The notes under the pieces are model-generated. The model did no database searches, had not been told where the DNA came from, and saw only the letters and a list, made by a program, of their open reading frames with translations. Below are positions 1 through 6,954 of a DNA stretch of 44,018 nucleotides, one piece after another; the first letter of the stretch is position 1, and the number at the start of each line of letters is the position of its first letter. Source of the stretch: a virus; the IMG/VR virus record IMGVR_UViG_3300047668_000580, positions 1 through 44,018 of that record; one strand, given 5' to 3'. Position numbers and translations under genes: made by a program.

Positions 1-141
1 TTCACCTATTAGTCCAGGGATATTAGATACCTGGCTTACTAATTCTATTGGGTGTGTTATCTCTATAGAATCGGGGCCGAGCTCTACCTTACCTACTAGT
101 GTGGTACCGTTTGCTAATTTAACTATGCTAGGTTCAGACAT
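1..141 (-). CDS. Partial small conserved phage protein (N-terminal 47 aa)
   Basis: The reading frame opens with ATG at 141 and runs off the left window edge without a stop, giving a product that begins MSEPSIVKLANGTTLVGKVE. The start lies inside the last codons of uvsW (8-base overlap), as expected for a translationally coupled gene. The visible part is a short beta-strand-rich sequence with a KLxNGTTLVGxVE pattern that could fit a small Sm/SH3-like barrel, but this is a guess from pattern only. I do not assign a function. It is probably co-transcribed with uvsY and uvsW from the promoter at 2066-2094. Confidence 0.7.
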   Translation of the reverse strand, partial: MSEPSIVKLANGTTLVGKVELGPDSIEITHPIELVSQVSNIPGLIGE

Positions 142-1600
142 CTAATTTTACCAGTTTATAATCGAAACCTTCTTCGTTATAAATCTTGATCCTCTCAATT
201 AAGTGATACAAAGTATAATTCTTTTTGGACTTCCATGATAAATCATCACCAATATCAAACAAATTACATCTAGTCTTCTGTCCACCTCGTCTGAGTCCTC
301 TACCTATACTCTGTAAATTTCTTATCCTGCTCTTACTAGGTGAAGCGAAAACAATATTATGTAAGTTCCTTATATTTATACCTGTAGAAAACGTTCCGTA
401 TGATGCAACTATTATAGCATCTTTTTCCTTCTCTGTCAATGCCCGAATTCCTTCTCTGGTTTCCGTGTCAGTACCACCATAGACAAAGAACACTTTCCTA
501 TCACCTTTAGCAGATTGTTTAATCATATCGTATATAACCTTACCATGTTTTTCTACATACTGGAATAACACTAGAGTATTACCGTCTTGTGCCAAAGTAA
601 GGTTCTTAATTATATTGTTCCTTGCCTCACATTTAACGATCCAATCTATCTCTTCCTGGTATGTTGACTTAGAGAGTATTTTCTTATCCTCATCCTTATG
701 GTTTATTGTACAACATATAATCTTTAGCTCTGCTAGTTGTTTGTCGTCCATTAACTTTTTAGTTGTTGTAACTTTATGTGTCTGTCCAAACACACCTTCT
801 AATACTAGTTTATGAGTCTTTGTGCCATCTAGAGTACCCGTAGTTCCTATTCTATAAGGTGTATTAACACACTTGTTCATAAGAGTTGTTAGGGATTTAG
901 CCTTAAATAAATGTGCCTCGTCTCCATACATAACATCAAATTCTGCAAACCAACTCTTAGGATACTTGTAGATAGATTGCCATGTACTTATTGTAACAGG
1001 GAAGTCATTAGTCTTTTCTTTACCGCCATATATTTTATGGCAGTTGTCTTGTACCTTCCAGCCATTTGCTGTAGAATAGTCTGCAAAGTCACCGTACATT
1101 TGTTCTACCAGTGATGTAGTAGGTACAATAATTAATTGTTTCCTACCCTTTATCTGATGATAACGAATGAGGCTGTAAATGATAAGAGACTTACCACTAG
1201 CAGTAGGAGATAGTAGTAGAGTCCTTCCAGTTTTAATAGAGTGGGTGACTGCTTCTTTTTGATAGTCCCGAATCTCGATATCTTTTTCATCGCTTTGTAA
1301 TTTAAGCTCCTTAGTAAATTTTTCTATGTCAAGTGTTTCGCCTATTTCAGGCATGTTAACTTCTATTGGGTACTCTAATGTTTGAGCAAACTCTTTCAAG
1401 TAAGGTAGTAATCCAATGTACAATTCTTTGGTGTACATACTATATAATCTAGCCTTGCCGTCCCACATTCTGTTTCTATACATGGGCATAAACTTGGCAC
1501 CCGGTACATCGAATGTAAAGAAGTCGTTTATCTCAGAGTCGGTACTTAAATCAGTATCAACATGTAGATAAACCTCATCTTTCTTGGTAACTGTTATCAT
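134..1600 (-). CDS. uvsW: UvsW-like RNA-DNA and DNA-DNA helicase
   Basis: This 488-aa superfamily 2 helicase matches T4 UvsW (503 aa), which unwinds R-loops and branched DNA, drives branch migration and helps switch from origin-dependent to recombination-dependent replication. Walker A is SPTASGKS near residues 131-138, the DEAH box is at 227-230, a SAT-equivalent TTGT follows near 253, and motif VI (QSIGRGLRR) is near 430-438. The N-terminal 110 residues form the small substrate-binding domain typical of UvsW. The start ATG overlaps the stop of uvsY by 4 bases (ATGA), so the two are translationally coupled, the same pairing as in T4. No key motif is missing. Confidence 0.95.
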   Translation of the reverse strand: MITVTKKDEVYLHVDTDLSTDSEINDFFTFDVPGAKFMPMYRNRMWDGKARLYSMYTKELYIGLLPYLKEFAQTLEYPIEVNMPEIGETLDIEKFTKELKLQSDEKDIEIRDYQKEAVTHSIKTGRTLLLSPTASGKSLIIYSLIRYHQIKGRKQLIIVPTTSLVEQMYGDFADYSTANGWKVQDNCHKIYGGKEKTNDFPVTISTWQSIYKYPKSWFAEFDVMYGDEAHLFKAKSLTTLMNKCVNTPYRIGTTGTLDGTKTHKLVLEGVFGQTHKVTTTKKLMDDKQLAELKIICCTINHKDEDKKILSKSTYQEEIDWIVKCEARNNIIKNLTLAQDGNTLVLFQYVEKHGKVIYDMIKQSAKGDRKVFFVYGGTDTETREGIRALTEKEKDAIIVASYGTFSTGINIRNLHNIVFASPSKSRIRNLQSIGRGLRRGGQKTRCNLFDIGDDLSWKSKKNYTLYHLIERIKIYNEEGFDYKLVKLDV

Positions 1601-2040
1601 ATAATTCCGTTAGTAAACTTGGTCCATTCAATGGCGTTTTTAATATCGAATGATCTACTATTAATAGACTTCATTATATAATCGCATTGTGTAAGACATG
1701 TATTAATGTACTCAACTTTATCTGTTAGTCTAATTACATCTGCATCTGTATCTAGGTACTCATTCATCTGATTATTCAAAGGAGCGTTTCCTAAGTACTG
1801 ATCCCAGCCTAAATTGTTAAGTTCTTTTTGGTCCAACTCACCGCGAAAGTACTTCCACTTCACACGCCTGAGACTTAATAGATCTGATTGAGACTTTCTA
1901 AGTTGTAATTTAAATGTTGTTAATTGGTTCAGGTATTTTGAGTGTAGTTCTGGTATTCGTGTAGATTCCTGTCCTAGGTTAAGTTCATTAACCTTACAGT
2001 CTATACTCCATTCATCTTGTATTTCGTTAAGCGTTTTCAC
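1597..2040 (-). CDS. uvsY: UvsY-like recombination mediator
   Basis: This 147-aa protein is close in length to T4 UvsY (137 aa), which loads the UvsX recombinase onto gp32-coated single-stranded DNA. The helical, charged N-terminal half, the KxxYFRGE segment (T4 has YYSGRGD at the equivalent place) and the C-terminal IMKSINSRSFDIKNAIEW segment (T4: DAIKSRGFAIKHI) support the call. Translation starts at GTG 2040 behind an AAGGTGAT Shine-Dalgarno; the nearby ATG a few bases upstream runs into a stop after five codons. It is first in an operon with uvsW and is preceded by a full-consensus sigma70 promoter. It is separated from uvsW by an ATGA overlap. Confidence 0.9.
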   Translation of the reverse strand: MKTLNEIQDEWSIDCKVNELNLGQESTRIPELHSKYLNQLTTFKLQLRKSQSDLLSLRRVKWKYFRGELDQKELNNLGWDQYLGNAPLNNQMNEYLDTDADVIRLTDKVEYINTCLTQCDYIMKSINSRSFDIKNAIEWTKFTNGII

Positions 2041-2065
2041 ACATCACCTTCTTTATAATATATAC

Positions 2066-2094
2066 ATTATACGACTATTGACTGCTTATGTCAA
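2066..2094 (-). promoter_or_regulatory. Consensus sigma70 promoter for uvsY-uvsW
   Basis: Read on the minus strand, the -35 box TTGACA (2094-2089) and the -10 box TATAAT (2071-2066) both match the bacterial consensus exactly, with a 17-base spacer. It lies 26 bases upstream of the uvsY GTG. This predicts transcription by unmodified host RNA polymerase, that is early or middle expression of the recombination genes. Confidence 0.85.
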
Positions 2095-2116
2095 CGTTTA
2101 ATTGTACCGTTTGGTA

Positions 2117-2689
2117 CTAAGGAGTTTCAAGTGTGAAAGAGGTATATCTAAACATAGCCACTCCCACCATATACTCCGTGGAACCAGTTGATATCTCAAA
2201 ATCTAGTCCCTGAATACTTACAGGAAACGCGTCCTTAAAGTTTATCTTTTGTATTGGGTTGTTGTTTGAATCTAAGATCATTAGTGTTGCATCACTATAT
2301 GATGTAGAGCCTCCATCCGAGTCTGGGAATCTATATCCCTGTGATAGTCCGTAAGCTGCGTGTTGTTTAGAATCTTCTGGGAACCCCAACCCAACCATCC
2401 AATTGTATAGCTCTTTATAGTTAATCATGTCCTCTTGTATAAGGAATCTAATCATTAACTGTCCAAATTCTATCTTCTCGCCTGGGTGAGGTATGTCTAC
2501 TAGTGGTGTTGATTGTACGGCAGGTATCATATTCATCTCTGGAATGTTAGCTGCTTGGCAAAAATATGAAACGTTTGGAATATTGTGGACTTGGAACTTA
2601 AAACCATTAGGTCGTAAGTAATCTAGCTCGTTAGGATTGTTTGAGGACCACGATGCTTCTGTTACATTTGTTATGTTGGTTGTTGTCAT
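2117..2689 (-). CDS. Tail-tube-fold virion protein, gp19-family-like paralogue
   Basis: This 190-aa protein has the layout of T4-like tube and tube-initiator proteins. An N-terminal RPNGFKFQVHNIPNVSYFCQ strand leads to an IPEM segment, then a LMIRFLIQEDMINYKELYNW block and a final strand pair ending VAMFRYTSFTLETP. The parallel to the genuine tube protein at 10272-10793 (RPNQFRVLLAF, then IPAS) suggests a second tube-fold subunit, perhaps a baseplate-proximal tube or hub piece (gp48/gp54 role). The assignment is by fold pattern only and the exact role is inferred. It starts 10 bases after iscA behind AGGAA, so it is read as the third gene of the iscU operon. Confidence 0.6.
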   Translation of the reverse strand: MTTTNITNVTEASWSSNNPNELDYLRPNGFKFQVHNIPNVSYFCQAANIPEMNMIPAVQSTPLVDIPHPGEKIEFGQLMIRFLIQEDMINYKELYNWMVGLGFPEDSKQHAAYGLSQGYRFPDSDGGSTSYSDATLMILDSNNNPIQKINFKDAFPVSIQGLDFEISTGSTEYMVGVAMFRYTSFTLETP

Positions 2690-2698
2690 TTCTTATTC

Positions 2699-3073
2699 CT
2701 AGTTGAACCCTACACTAATACCACAACCACATGAGGATGACTGTTGAGGATTCCTATATTCAAATCCCTCATTAAGTCCTTCAACCTTCCAAGCAATAGT
2801 AGTGCCTTCTAAATACATTTCTGACATAGGATCAAGCCAAAGAGTAAAATCACCAAAGTCTATTGGTATATCTGCATCTTCACCTTTTTCTGCATAATTA
2901 AATTCGTATGCAAAACCAGCACAACCTCCACCTGTTAAACCAAATCTAACTCCTGCAACTCCTTTGTCCTTAATCTTCTTTACGACTTCTACTAATGCGT
3001 CTTCTGTAAAGTCAACAATAGGACCACGTGAAGTGGCTATCATCATTGGGTCAAACGTTTTCGGTTGTGTCAA
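2699..3073 (-). CDS. iscA: IscA/HesB-type Fe-S cluster carrier
   Basis: A-type carriers receive Fe-S clusters (or iron) and pass them to target proteins. The three family cysteines are present: C51 in GLTGGGCAGF, and C115 and C117 in the C-terminal SSCGCG motif (equivalents of E. coli IscA C35, C99 and C101). At 124 aa it is slightly longer than IscA (107 aa) because of an N-terminal extension. The start is TTG at 3073, supported by GGAGG eight bases upstream; the internal ATGs near 3046 lack a Shine-Dalgarno. The gene overlaps the end of iscU by 23 bases, so the two are almost certainly translated together. An ErpA or SufA label is possible; the family call is firm. Confidence 0.92.
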   Translation of the reverse strand: MTQPKTFDPMMIATSRGPIVDFTEDALVEVVKKIKDKGVAGVRFGLTGGGCAGFAYEFNYAEKGEDADIPIDFGDFTLWLDPMSEMYLEGTTIAWKVEGLNEGFEYRNPQQSSSCGCGISVGFN

Positions 3074-3500
3074 GGTCCGGTCCTCCGTTGTGTAATCTAT
3101 GGGCTTTCTTTTCGTCCCAATGTGTTAGTGCTTTTTTAATACTATCTTCTGCTAATACAGAACAATGTAACTTAATAGGCGGTAACTCTAATGCGTCTGC
3201 TATATCTTTATCTTTAATTAATAGAGCCTCAGTCATTGTTAAGCCTTTAAGCATTTCAACAAACATTGTAGAACTAGCTATTGCTGAACCACAACCGTAA
3301 GTTTTAAATTTAACATCCTCTATAATGTCTGTATCAGGATTTACTTTTAAATCTAGTTTCATAACGTCACCGCATGCTGGTGCTCCAGCCATGCCTGTAG
3401 CTACATTTGGGTCTTTAGGATCGAACCTACCTACGCCATGTGCCGCTGGATTATCTAAAACATCTTGAAATCTCTGTACTACCTTATCTGAATATGCCAT
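3051..3500 (-). CDS. iscU: IscU-type Fe-S cluster assembly scaffold
   Basis: IscU is the platform on which IscS-derived sulfur and iron are built into a [2Fe-2S] cluster. All active-site residues are visible: C43 and D45 (PACGDVM), C70 (FKTYGCGSAIASS), H112 and C113 (KLHCSV), plus the LPPIK motif (106-110) that binds the HscA chaperone in bacteria (E. coli LPPVK). The protein has 149 aa against 128 in E. coli, with a short acidic C-terminal tail. ATG 3500 follows GAGGAAG. No IscS, HscA or ferredoxin gene is seen nearby, so it must borrow host partners. It is transcribed from overlapping sigma70 and late promoters and coupled to iscA. Confidence 0.95.
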   Translation of the reverse strand: MAYSDKVVQRFQDVLDNPAAHGVGRFDPKDPNVATGMAGAPACGDVMKLDLKVNPDTDIIEDVKFKTYGCGSAIASSTMFVEMLKGLTMTEALLIKDKDIADALELPPIKLHCSVLAEDSIKKALTHWDEKKAHRLHNGGPDLDTTENV

Positions 3501-3520
3501 TTTTACTTCCTCTTATACTG

Positions 3521-3528
3521 TATTTATA
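3521..3528 (-). promoter_or_regulatory. T4-type late promoter for iscU-iscA
   Basis: A perfect TATAAATA on the minus strand lies 21 bases upstream of the iscU ATG. In T4-like phages this box is recognised by host RNA polymerase carrying the phage late sigma factor (gp55 type). It overlaps the -10 box of the sigma70 promoter at 3526-3554. Confidence 0.75.
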
Positions 3529-3554
3529 ATACTTTATATGTAACCAGATGTCAA
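3526..3554 (-). promoter_or_regulatory. sigma70 promoter for iscU-iscA
   Basis: On the minus strand the -35 box TTGACA (3554-3549) is perfect and the -10 box TATTAT (3531-3526) has one mismatch, with a 17-base spacer. The -10 shares bases with the TATAAATA late box, so the operon appears to have both an early/middle and a late start. Confidence 0.78.
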
Positions 3555-3573
3555 TAGGGATAAATACCTTTTG

Positions 3574-3581
3574 TATAAATA
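3574..3581 (+). promoter_or_regulatory. T4-type late promoter for the 73-codon gene
   Basis: A perfect TATAAATA on the plus strand lies 49 bases upstream of the ATG at 3630. It is divergent from the isc promoters. Confidence 0.75.
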
Positions 3582-3584
3582 ATA

Positions 3585-3603
3585 ACGTACCATTAAGGTA
3601 CGT
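3585..3603 (+). promoter_or_regulatory. 5' leader hairpin followed by an (AC)6 tract
   Basis: Perfect 7-base inverted arms (ACGTACC and GGTACGT) flank a 5-base loop immediately after the late promoter, so the hairpin would sit at or very near the 5' end of the transcript. An (AC)6 dinucleotide run (3607-3618) then joins it to an AGGAG ribosome site (3619-3623). A stabilising 5' hairpin is the likely meaning; protein binding is possible. Confidence 0.6.
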
Positions 3604-3629
3604 CATACACACACACACAGGAGAACAAT

Positions 3630-3851
3630 ATGACAAACACAACCAATAAATCAGGCTTTGAGATCAGAGCAGAATTACTTAATCAAGCACATCGCATGTT
3701 AAGTGAGAACATTCAAAGAGAATCTGATGAAATGTATGCTCACAACGACATTTATCCAAATGATAAAAAAGTGCTTAAAGTTAGCCCAGTTTTAGCTAGA
3801 GATATAGTAGTTGTTGCTAAAGAGCTTAACGAGTTTGTTACCCAACAATAA
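3630..3851 (+). CDS. Small conserved phage protein of unknown function, 73 aa
   Basis: A lone plus-strand gene with its own late promoter, leader hairpin, strong AGGAG site six bases before the ATG, and a strong hairpin terminator. The product is soluble, mostly helical and mildly acidic (SGFEIRAELLNQAHRML, then a C-terminal VLARDIVVVAKELNEFV helix). The FEIRAxLLxxA pattern recalls small proteins encoded by other marine T4-like phages, but no function is known to me. The fully equipped single-gene unit suggests high late expression, perhaps a minor virion or host-takeover factor. No cysteine, signal peptide or DNA-binding motif stands out. Confidence 0.85.
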   Translation: MTNTTNKSGFEIRAELLNQAHRMLSENIQRESDEMYAHNDIYPNDKKVLKVSPVLARDIVVVAKELNEFVTQQ

Positions 3852-3867
3852 ACTCTGATAGTCAAAG

Positions 3868-3897
3868 AAAAGGGCTACTTTCGTAGCCCTTTTTTTA
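3868..3897. terminator. Bidirectional rho-independent terminator
   Basis: AGGGCTAC (3871-3878) and GTAGCCCT (3883-3890) form an 8-base stem with a TTTC loop. It is followed by seven T on the plus strand and preceded by an A-rich tract that gives a weaker U tract on the minus strand. It separates the convergent 73-codon gene and the lipoprotein gene and can stop both. Confidence 0.88.
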
Positions 3898-3898
3898 T

Positions 3899-4174
3899 TC
3901 AGTCCTGTTTAGGATCTTGAAGTTCGTCGGTTTGTTCATCAATCTCCGTGACTACTGTATCGACAACACCTTCAGCTGCGTCCGCTGCTGTAGATACAAT
4001 GTCTGAAGCATCTCTAAGAACAGCACTGCCAATGTTACCTGCTGTTTTGACAGATGTGTCTATAATGCTAGTAGTTACTTCCTTCCCACCTTCTATAACT
4101 GCTCCAATTGAAGCACATGATGGTAAGAATCCTACAAAACCGAGGACTGCAATAATAGTGAATAACTTATTCAT
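3899..4174 (-). CDS. Small predicted lipoprotein, 91 aa
   Basis: The N-terminus has a short basic start (MNK), a hydrophobic stretch (residues 4-16) and a lipobox-like LPSC ending at C20, so a signal-peptidase-II-processed lipoprotein is predicted. The mature part is an alanine-, valine- and threonine-rich amphipathic helix (about residues 25-80) with an acidic tail, resembling small bacterial envelope lipoproteins. GAGG lies eight bases before the ATG. It has its own late promoter and terminator immediately downstream of the gp23 terminator, so it is expressed late. Phage lipoproteins often block superinfection or act in lysis; which applies here cannot be told from the sequence. Confidence 0.82.
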   Translation of the reverse strand: MNKLFTIIAVLGFVGFLPSCASIGAVIEGGKEVTTSIIDTSVKTAGNIGSAVLRDASDIVSTAADAAEGVVDTVVTEIDEQTDELQDPKQD

Positions 4175-4219
4175 ATATTATACCTCGTTAATGTCTAAAC
4201 GTTGTTGTAAAGACGCTAC

Positions 4220-4227
4220 TATTTATA
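4220..4227 (-). promoter_or_regulatory. T4-type late promoter for the lipoprotein gene
   Basis: TATAAATA on the minus strand, located just past the gp23 terminator T-tract and 46 bases before the lipoprotein ATG. Confidence 0.75.
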
Positions 4228-4233
4228 AAAGTC

Positions 4234-4260
4234 AAAAAAACGGGCTACTTAGTAGCCCGT
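4234..4260 (-). terminator. Rho-independent terminator after gp23
   Basis: ACGGGCTACT (4240-4249) and AGTAGCCCGT (4251-4260) are perfect inverted arms. On the minus strand the hairpin is followed by a run of seven T. It would end the very abundant capsid transcript 27 bases after the gp23 stop. Confidence 0.88.
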
Positions 4261-4286
4261 TCTAATTCTATTCCTAGAAACCTAAA

Positions 4287-5552
4287 TTACATTAAGTTTG
4301 TAACTTTAACACTTCTGTAATACTGGTTACGGTCTGCGGTGAATGTATCACCATCAGTTGTTCCGTCAGCCTGCATTACGAATGGGTTAGCTATCATACC
4401 ATATCGAGTTTTAAATCCGATTTTTGGTTGGAATGTAGCAGGATCGATTGCTCTTACCATCTGTAATGGAACGTAAGGGCAGTAGAAAAGACCTGCGTCA
4501 TAAGGGCTTGTGCCTTTATAACCAGCTACATAGAACTGCGATGCAGAACCACTGTTAGCTGAGTAAGGGTCAATATATACTTTATATCTACCGTTAAGTA
4601 CACCAGCGAAAGTGTTGCCTGTGTCGTCAACATTTAGGTTAGTGTTCAAAGCTGGAGCGTAATCTAAAACACCGGCCATAGCCAAAGCACTAGCAACATC
4701 TGATGAACAGATGATGAAGTTACCTTTGCCACGTCTTGTGTCTTGAGCGATCACGTTAGCGTCACGTTCGATATTGAATAAAAGACCTTTAAATCTTTCT
4801 ACAGACCATCTTCCGTTACTGTCGACATCTAAGTCGAATGTTCCGGCAGTTGCTGTGCTGGCAGAACCAGTTTTAGCTACTTTATAGATTGTTCTGATTA
4901 CTTCTCTGTTGATTTCCGCTAGGATTTCTTGAGAGAGGATGTTTGAAAGTTCTGACTCTGCGTCTAGACCATGAACAGCTTTCAAATCTTGAGCTAGCTC
5001 TACGGTGTACTGAGCTTTTAACGCTCTGGACTTAGCCGTAACTGTAGTCTTCTCGATTGAGAATGCCATTTCTTGTAGTGTAGTCGAATCGCCAAATCCT
5101 TCTGCTGTTGCCGTTGATACGCCATTTCCCGTGGTGTAAGTACCGTCAACTGGATTAGATCCAGCGTGTGTACCTGCGCCTGAGAAGTCAGTGTCTGCTT
5201 CGTTGAATAAAGCTTCAGTTCCAGCTTGTGTGCTGTAATGAGACTTCATTGCAAAAATAAGTCCTGTAGGACCAGACATTGGTTGTACGCCGCATACGTC
5301 ATATGCCATCAAATTAGGTAGTGCACGTCTTACGAGCGATATTAATATCGGATCGTAGTTGTCGACGCCTGAACCAGTTTGGTTAGCGTGTGTAGCCTCG
5401 AAAAGAGCTGCTTTTTCCTCGCGGAGTGCTTTCTCTTGGTTTTCTAGGACTACTGTGGTTACAGCTCTCTTATAAGGATCTGAAATTTCTTGTAATTCCG
5501 GATGCTCGAGTACTGGTTGCCACTTCTTTTGTAGTTCTTCTGAAAGATACAT
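4287..5552 (-). CDS. 23: Major capsid protein gp23
   Basis: This is the main head subunit, recognised by position after gp20, gp21 and gp22 and by T4-like capsid sequence such as LPNLMAYDVCGVQPMSGPTG, RGKGNFIICSSDVASAL and the C-terminal KTRYGMIANPF region. At 421 aa it is shorter than T4 gp23 (521 aa). A prohead-protease site is seen at LFE-A (cleavage after E52), which would remove the N-terminal peptide during maturation as in T4. The gene has its own late promoter (5602-5609) and terminator (4234-4260), consistent with very high late expression. No vertex gene gp24 is present in the window. Confidence 0.96.
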   Translation of the reverse strand: MYLSEELQKKWQPVLEHPELQEISDPYKRAVTTVVLENQEKALREEKAALFEATHANQTGSGVDNYDPILISLVRRALPNLMAYDVCGVQPMSGPTGLIFAMKSHYSTQAGTEALFNEADTDFSGAGTHAGSNPVDGTYTTGNGVSTATAEGFGDSTTLQEMAFSIEKTTVTAKSRALKAQYTVELAQDLKAVHGLDAESELSNILSQEILAEINREVIRTIYKVAKTGSASTATAGTFDLDVDSNGRWSVERFKGLLFNIERDANVIAQDTRRGKGNFIICSSDVASALAMAGVLDYAPALNTNLNVDDTGNTFAGVLNGRYKVYIDPYSANSGSASQFYVAGYKGTSPYDAGLFYCPYVPLQMVRAIDPATFQPKIGFKTRYGMIANPFVMQADGTTDGDTFTADRNQYYRSVKVTNLM

Positions 5553-5601
5553 CAGTTTCTCCTTGTTTATACGTTTGTATTATGTTTTATAATAACTCTA
5601 T

Positions 5602-5609
5602 TATTTATA
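5602..5609 (-). promoter_or_regulatory. T4-type late promoter for gp23
   Basis: TATAAATA on the minus strand, 50 bases upstream of the gp23 ATG and just past the end of the gp22 coding region. Confidence 0.8.
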
Positions 5610-5628
5610 AAATTGTTAATTTATAACC

Positions 5629-6882
5629 TTAACTTCCGAACTTTTTGCTTTGAGTAATGCCTTGTACATATCTACTCATTACAGTGTTCTCAGTTAATGT
5701 TCCCTGATCAACGCTATCTTCTAGCTTTTCACTATCATCTGCTTTCGCTTTAGGAAAGTAATTTTCCTTGATAACATTTAGTTTCCTTGTATACATTTCC
5801 TTACTGTCAAACGTAATGTCTTCAATAAGTGATGCAAACTTTTCCACCTCTGTTTCAGCTAGATCGTCAACCACAGAACTAAAAATAGTTTGTTTAAGTA
5901 GTTGTTCTCTGTCTTCGCTGATTGCGACTGATTTATTAATCTCTTCATCTAATTTAGATTTTAACTCTTCAATCTCTTGCTGTTGATTAGTCAACACATC
6001 GAGTTTGTCTTCAGGTACATCAATATAATGTTCCGTGAATACTTGCTGAAGGCCTTGTATAAAGCTCTCAGTAATTTCGTTGCGTAGTCCGTTCTCAATA
6101 GCTAGCTCGTTTTCAGCCATCCACTGCTCAGTTACATAACTGAGGTATTTGTCGATGTTTTCAACAAGTTTTTCTTTTGCCTCGTCGAAAGCTTTATTAG
6201 CTTCCTCTACCAACTCTGCTTCAATTCCTGAAACTTGTTGGTTTACTCTGGCCACAACTGTAGCTTCAAATAATGATGCTGCTTGTGTTTTAAATTCTTC
6301 TGAAAGATGTTCTTCGTCTGCAAATAAGTTAGCAATGTCTTCCTCGAACAAAGTATCTACTTCTAACTCTTCGTCTGATTCGTCTGTAATAACATCTTCT
6401 GCTACTACTTCTTCATCGGACTCTTCGTCTTCTGTAATTACTTCGTCTTCACTCTCTTCACCGTCAACGATTTCTTCGCCATCTACATAAGTATCTTCTT
6501 CTAAAGCTTCATCTTCCGACTCTACTTCTTCTTGAGCTACATTACCTTTAGACGATGCTTGTGCAACAACAGATTGTGTTGGTGTACTATCGTTATAGTT
6601 AGGTGCCTTACCGGCGCCTGAGTTTGAAGGACGAGGGGCACTACCAGCTTTTGCTGATGCTTCTTTTCCTACCGCGCTAGTCAATCCGCCTTCAGGGTTC
6701 GCTGAACCGCTAAGGTCTTGCTGATCTGGATTTGGATTGGAGTTGCCTTGTAGGGGATTTGTAGCATCACCATTACTAGAATTATCTAGAGGACGATTTG
6801 CCGCTCCTTCTTCTAGTACTTCAACAGACTCGGATTTAACCTTGCCTTCTAGAAGTTCTCTGATTTTGGATTCTACTCCCAT
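5629..6882 (-). CDS. 22: Prohead core scaffold protein gp22
   Basis: This 417-aa acidic protein sits in the gp22 position between the protease and the capsid gene. Residues 1-115 are low-complexity (Asn, Gly, Pro, Ser rich), 117-181 form a strongly acidic stretch of D and E, and the C-terminal half is helical with a coiled-coil-like EELKSKLDEEIN segment. A gp21-type cleavage site SLFE-A occurs around residues 203-207, with further xLFE sites nearby, fitting degradation of the core to peptides during maturation. It is longer than T4 gp22 (269 aa) because of the N-terminal extension. Tandem late promoters lie upstream. Confidence 0.85.
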   Translation of the reverse strand: MGVESKIRELLEGKVKSESVEVLEEGAANRPLDNSSNGDATNPLQGNSNPNPDQQDLSGSANPEGGLTSAVGKEASAKAGSAPRPSNSGAGKAPNYNDSTPTQSVVAQASSKGNVAQEEVESEDEALEEDTYVDGEEIVDGEESEDEVITEDEESDEEVVAEDVITDESDEELEVDTLFEEDIANLFADEEHLSEEFKTQAASLFEATVVARVNQQVSGIEAELVEEANKAFDEAKEKLVENIDKYLSYVTEQWMAENELAIENGLRNEITESFIQGLQQVFTEHYIDVPEDKLDVLTNQQQEIEELKSKLDEEINKSVAISEDREQLLKQTIFSSVVDDLAETEVEKFASLIEDITFDSKEMYTRKLNVIKENYFPKAKADDSEKLEDSVDQGTLTENTVMSRYVQGITQSKKFGS

Positions 6883-6930
6883 TTTACTTCTCCTTTTAGG
6901 ATTATGTTTAATTAATATAATCTAATAAAC

Positions 6931-6944
6931 TATTTATATTTATA
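6931..6944 (-). promoter_or_regulatory. Two overlapping T4-type late promoters for gp22
   Basis: Two TATAAATA boxes on the minus strand (6938-6931 and 6944-6937) share two bases, 49-62 bases upstream of the gp22 ATG. Staggered starts six bases apart are expected. Confidence 0.72.
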
Positions 6945-6954
6945 CAGATTTCTA

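Noticed and set aside
373-380. TATAAATA on the minus strand inside uvsW
   Set aside because: It lies deep in coding sequence with no gene start nearby; boxes like this are expected by chance in AT-rich DNA.
4180-4190. TATAAT just before the lipoprotein ATG
   Set aside because: No usable -35 box lies 16-18 bases upstream and it would leave no leader; the late box at 4220-4227 explains expression.
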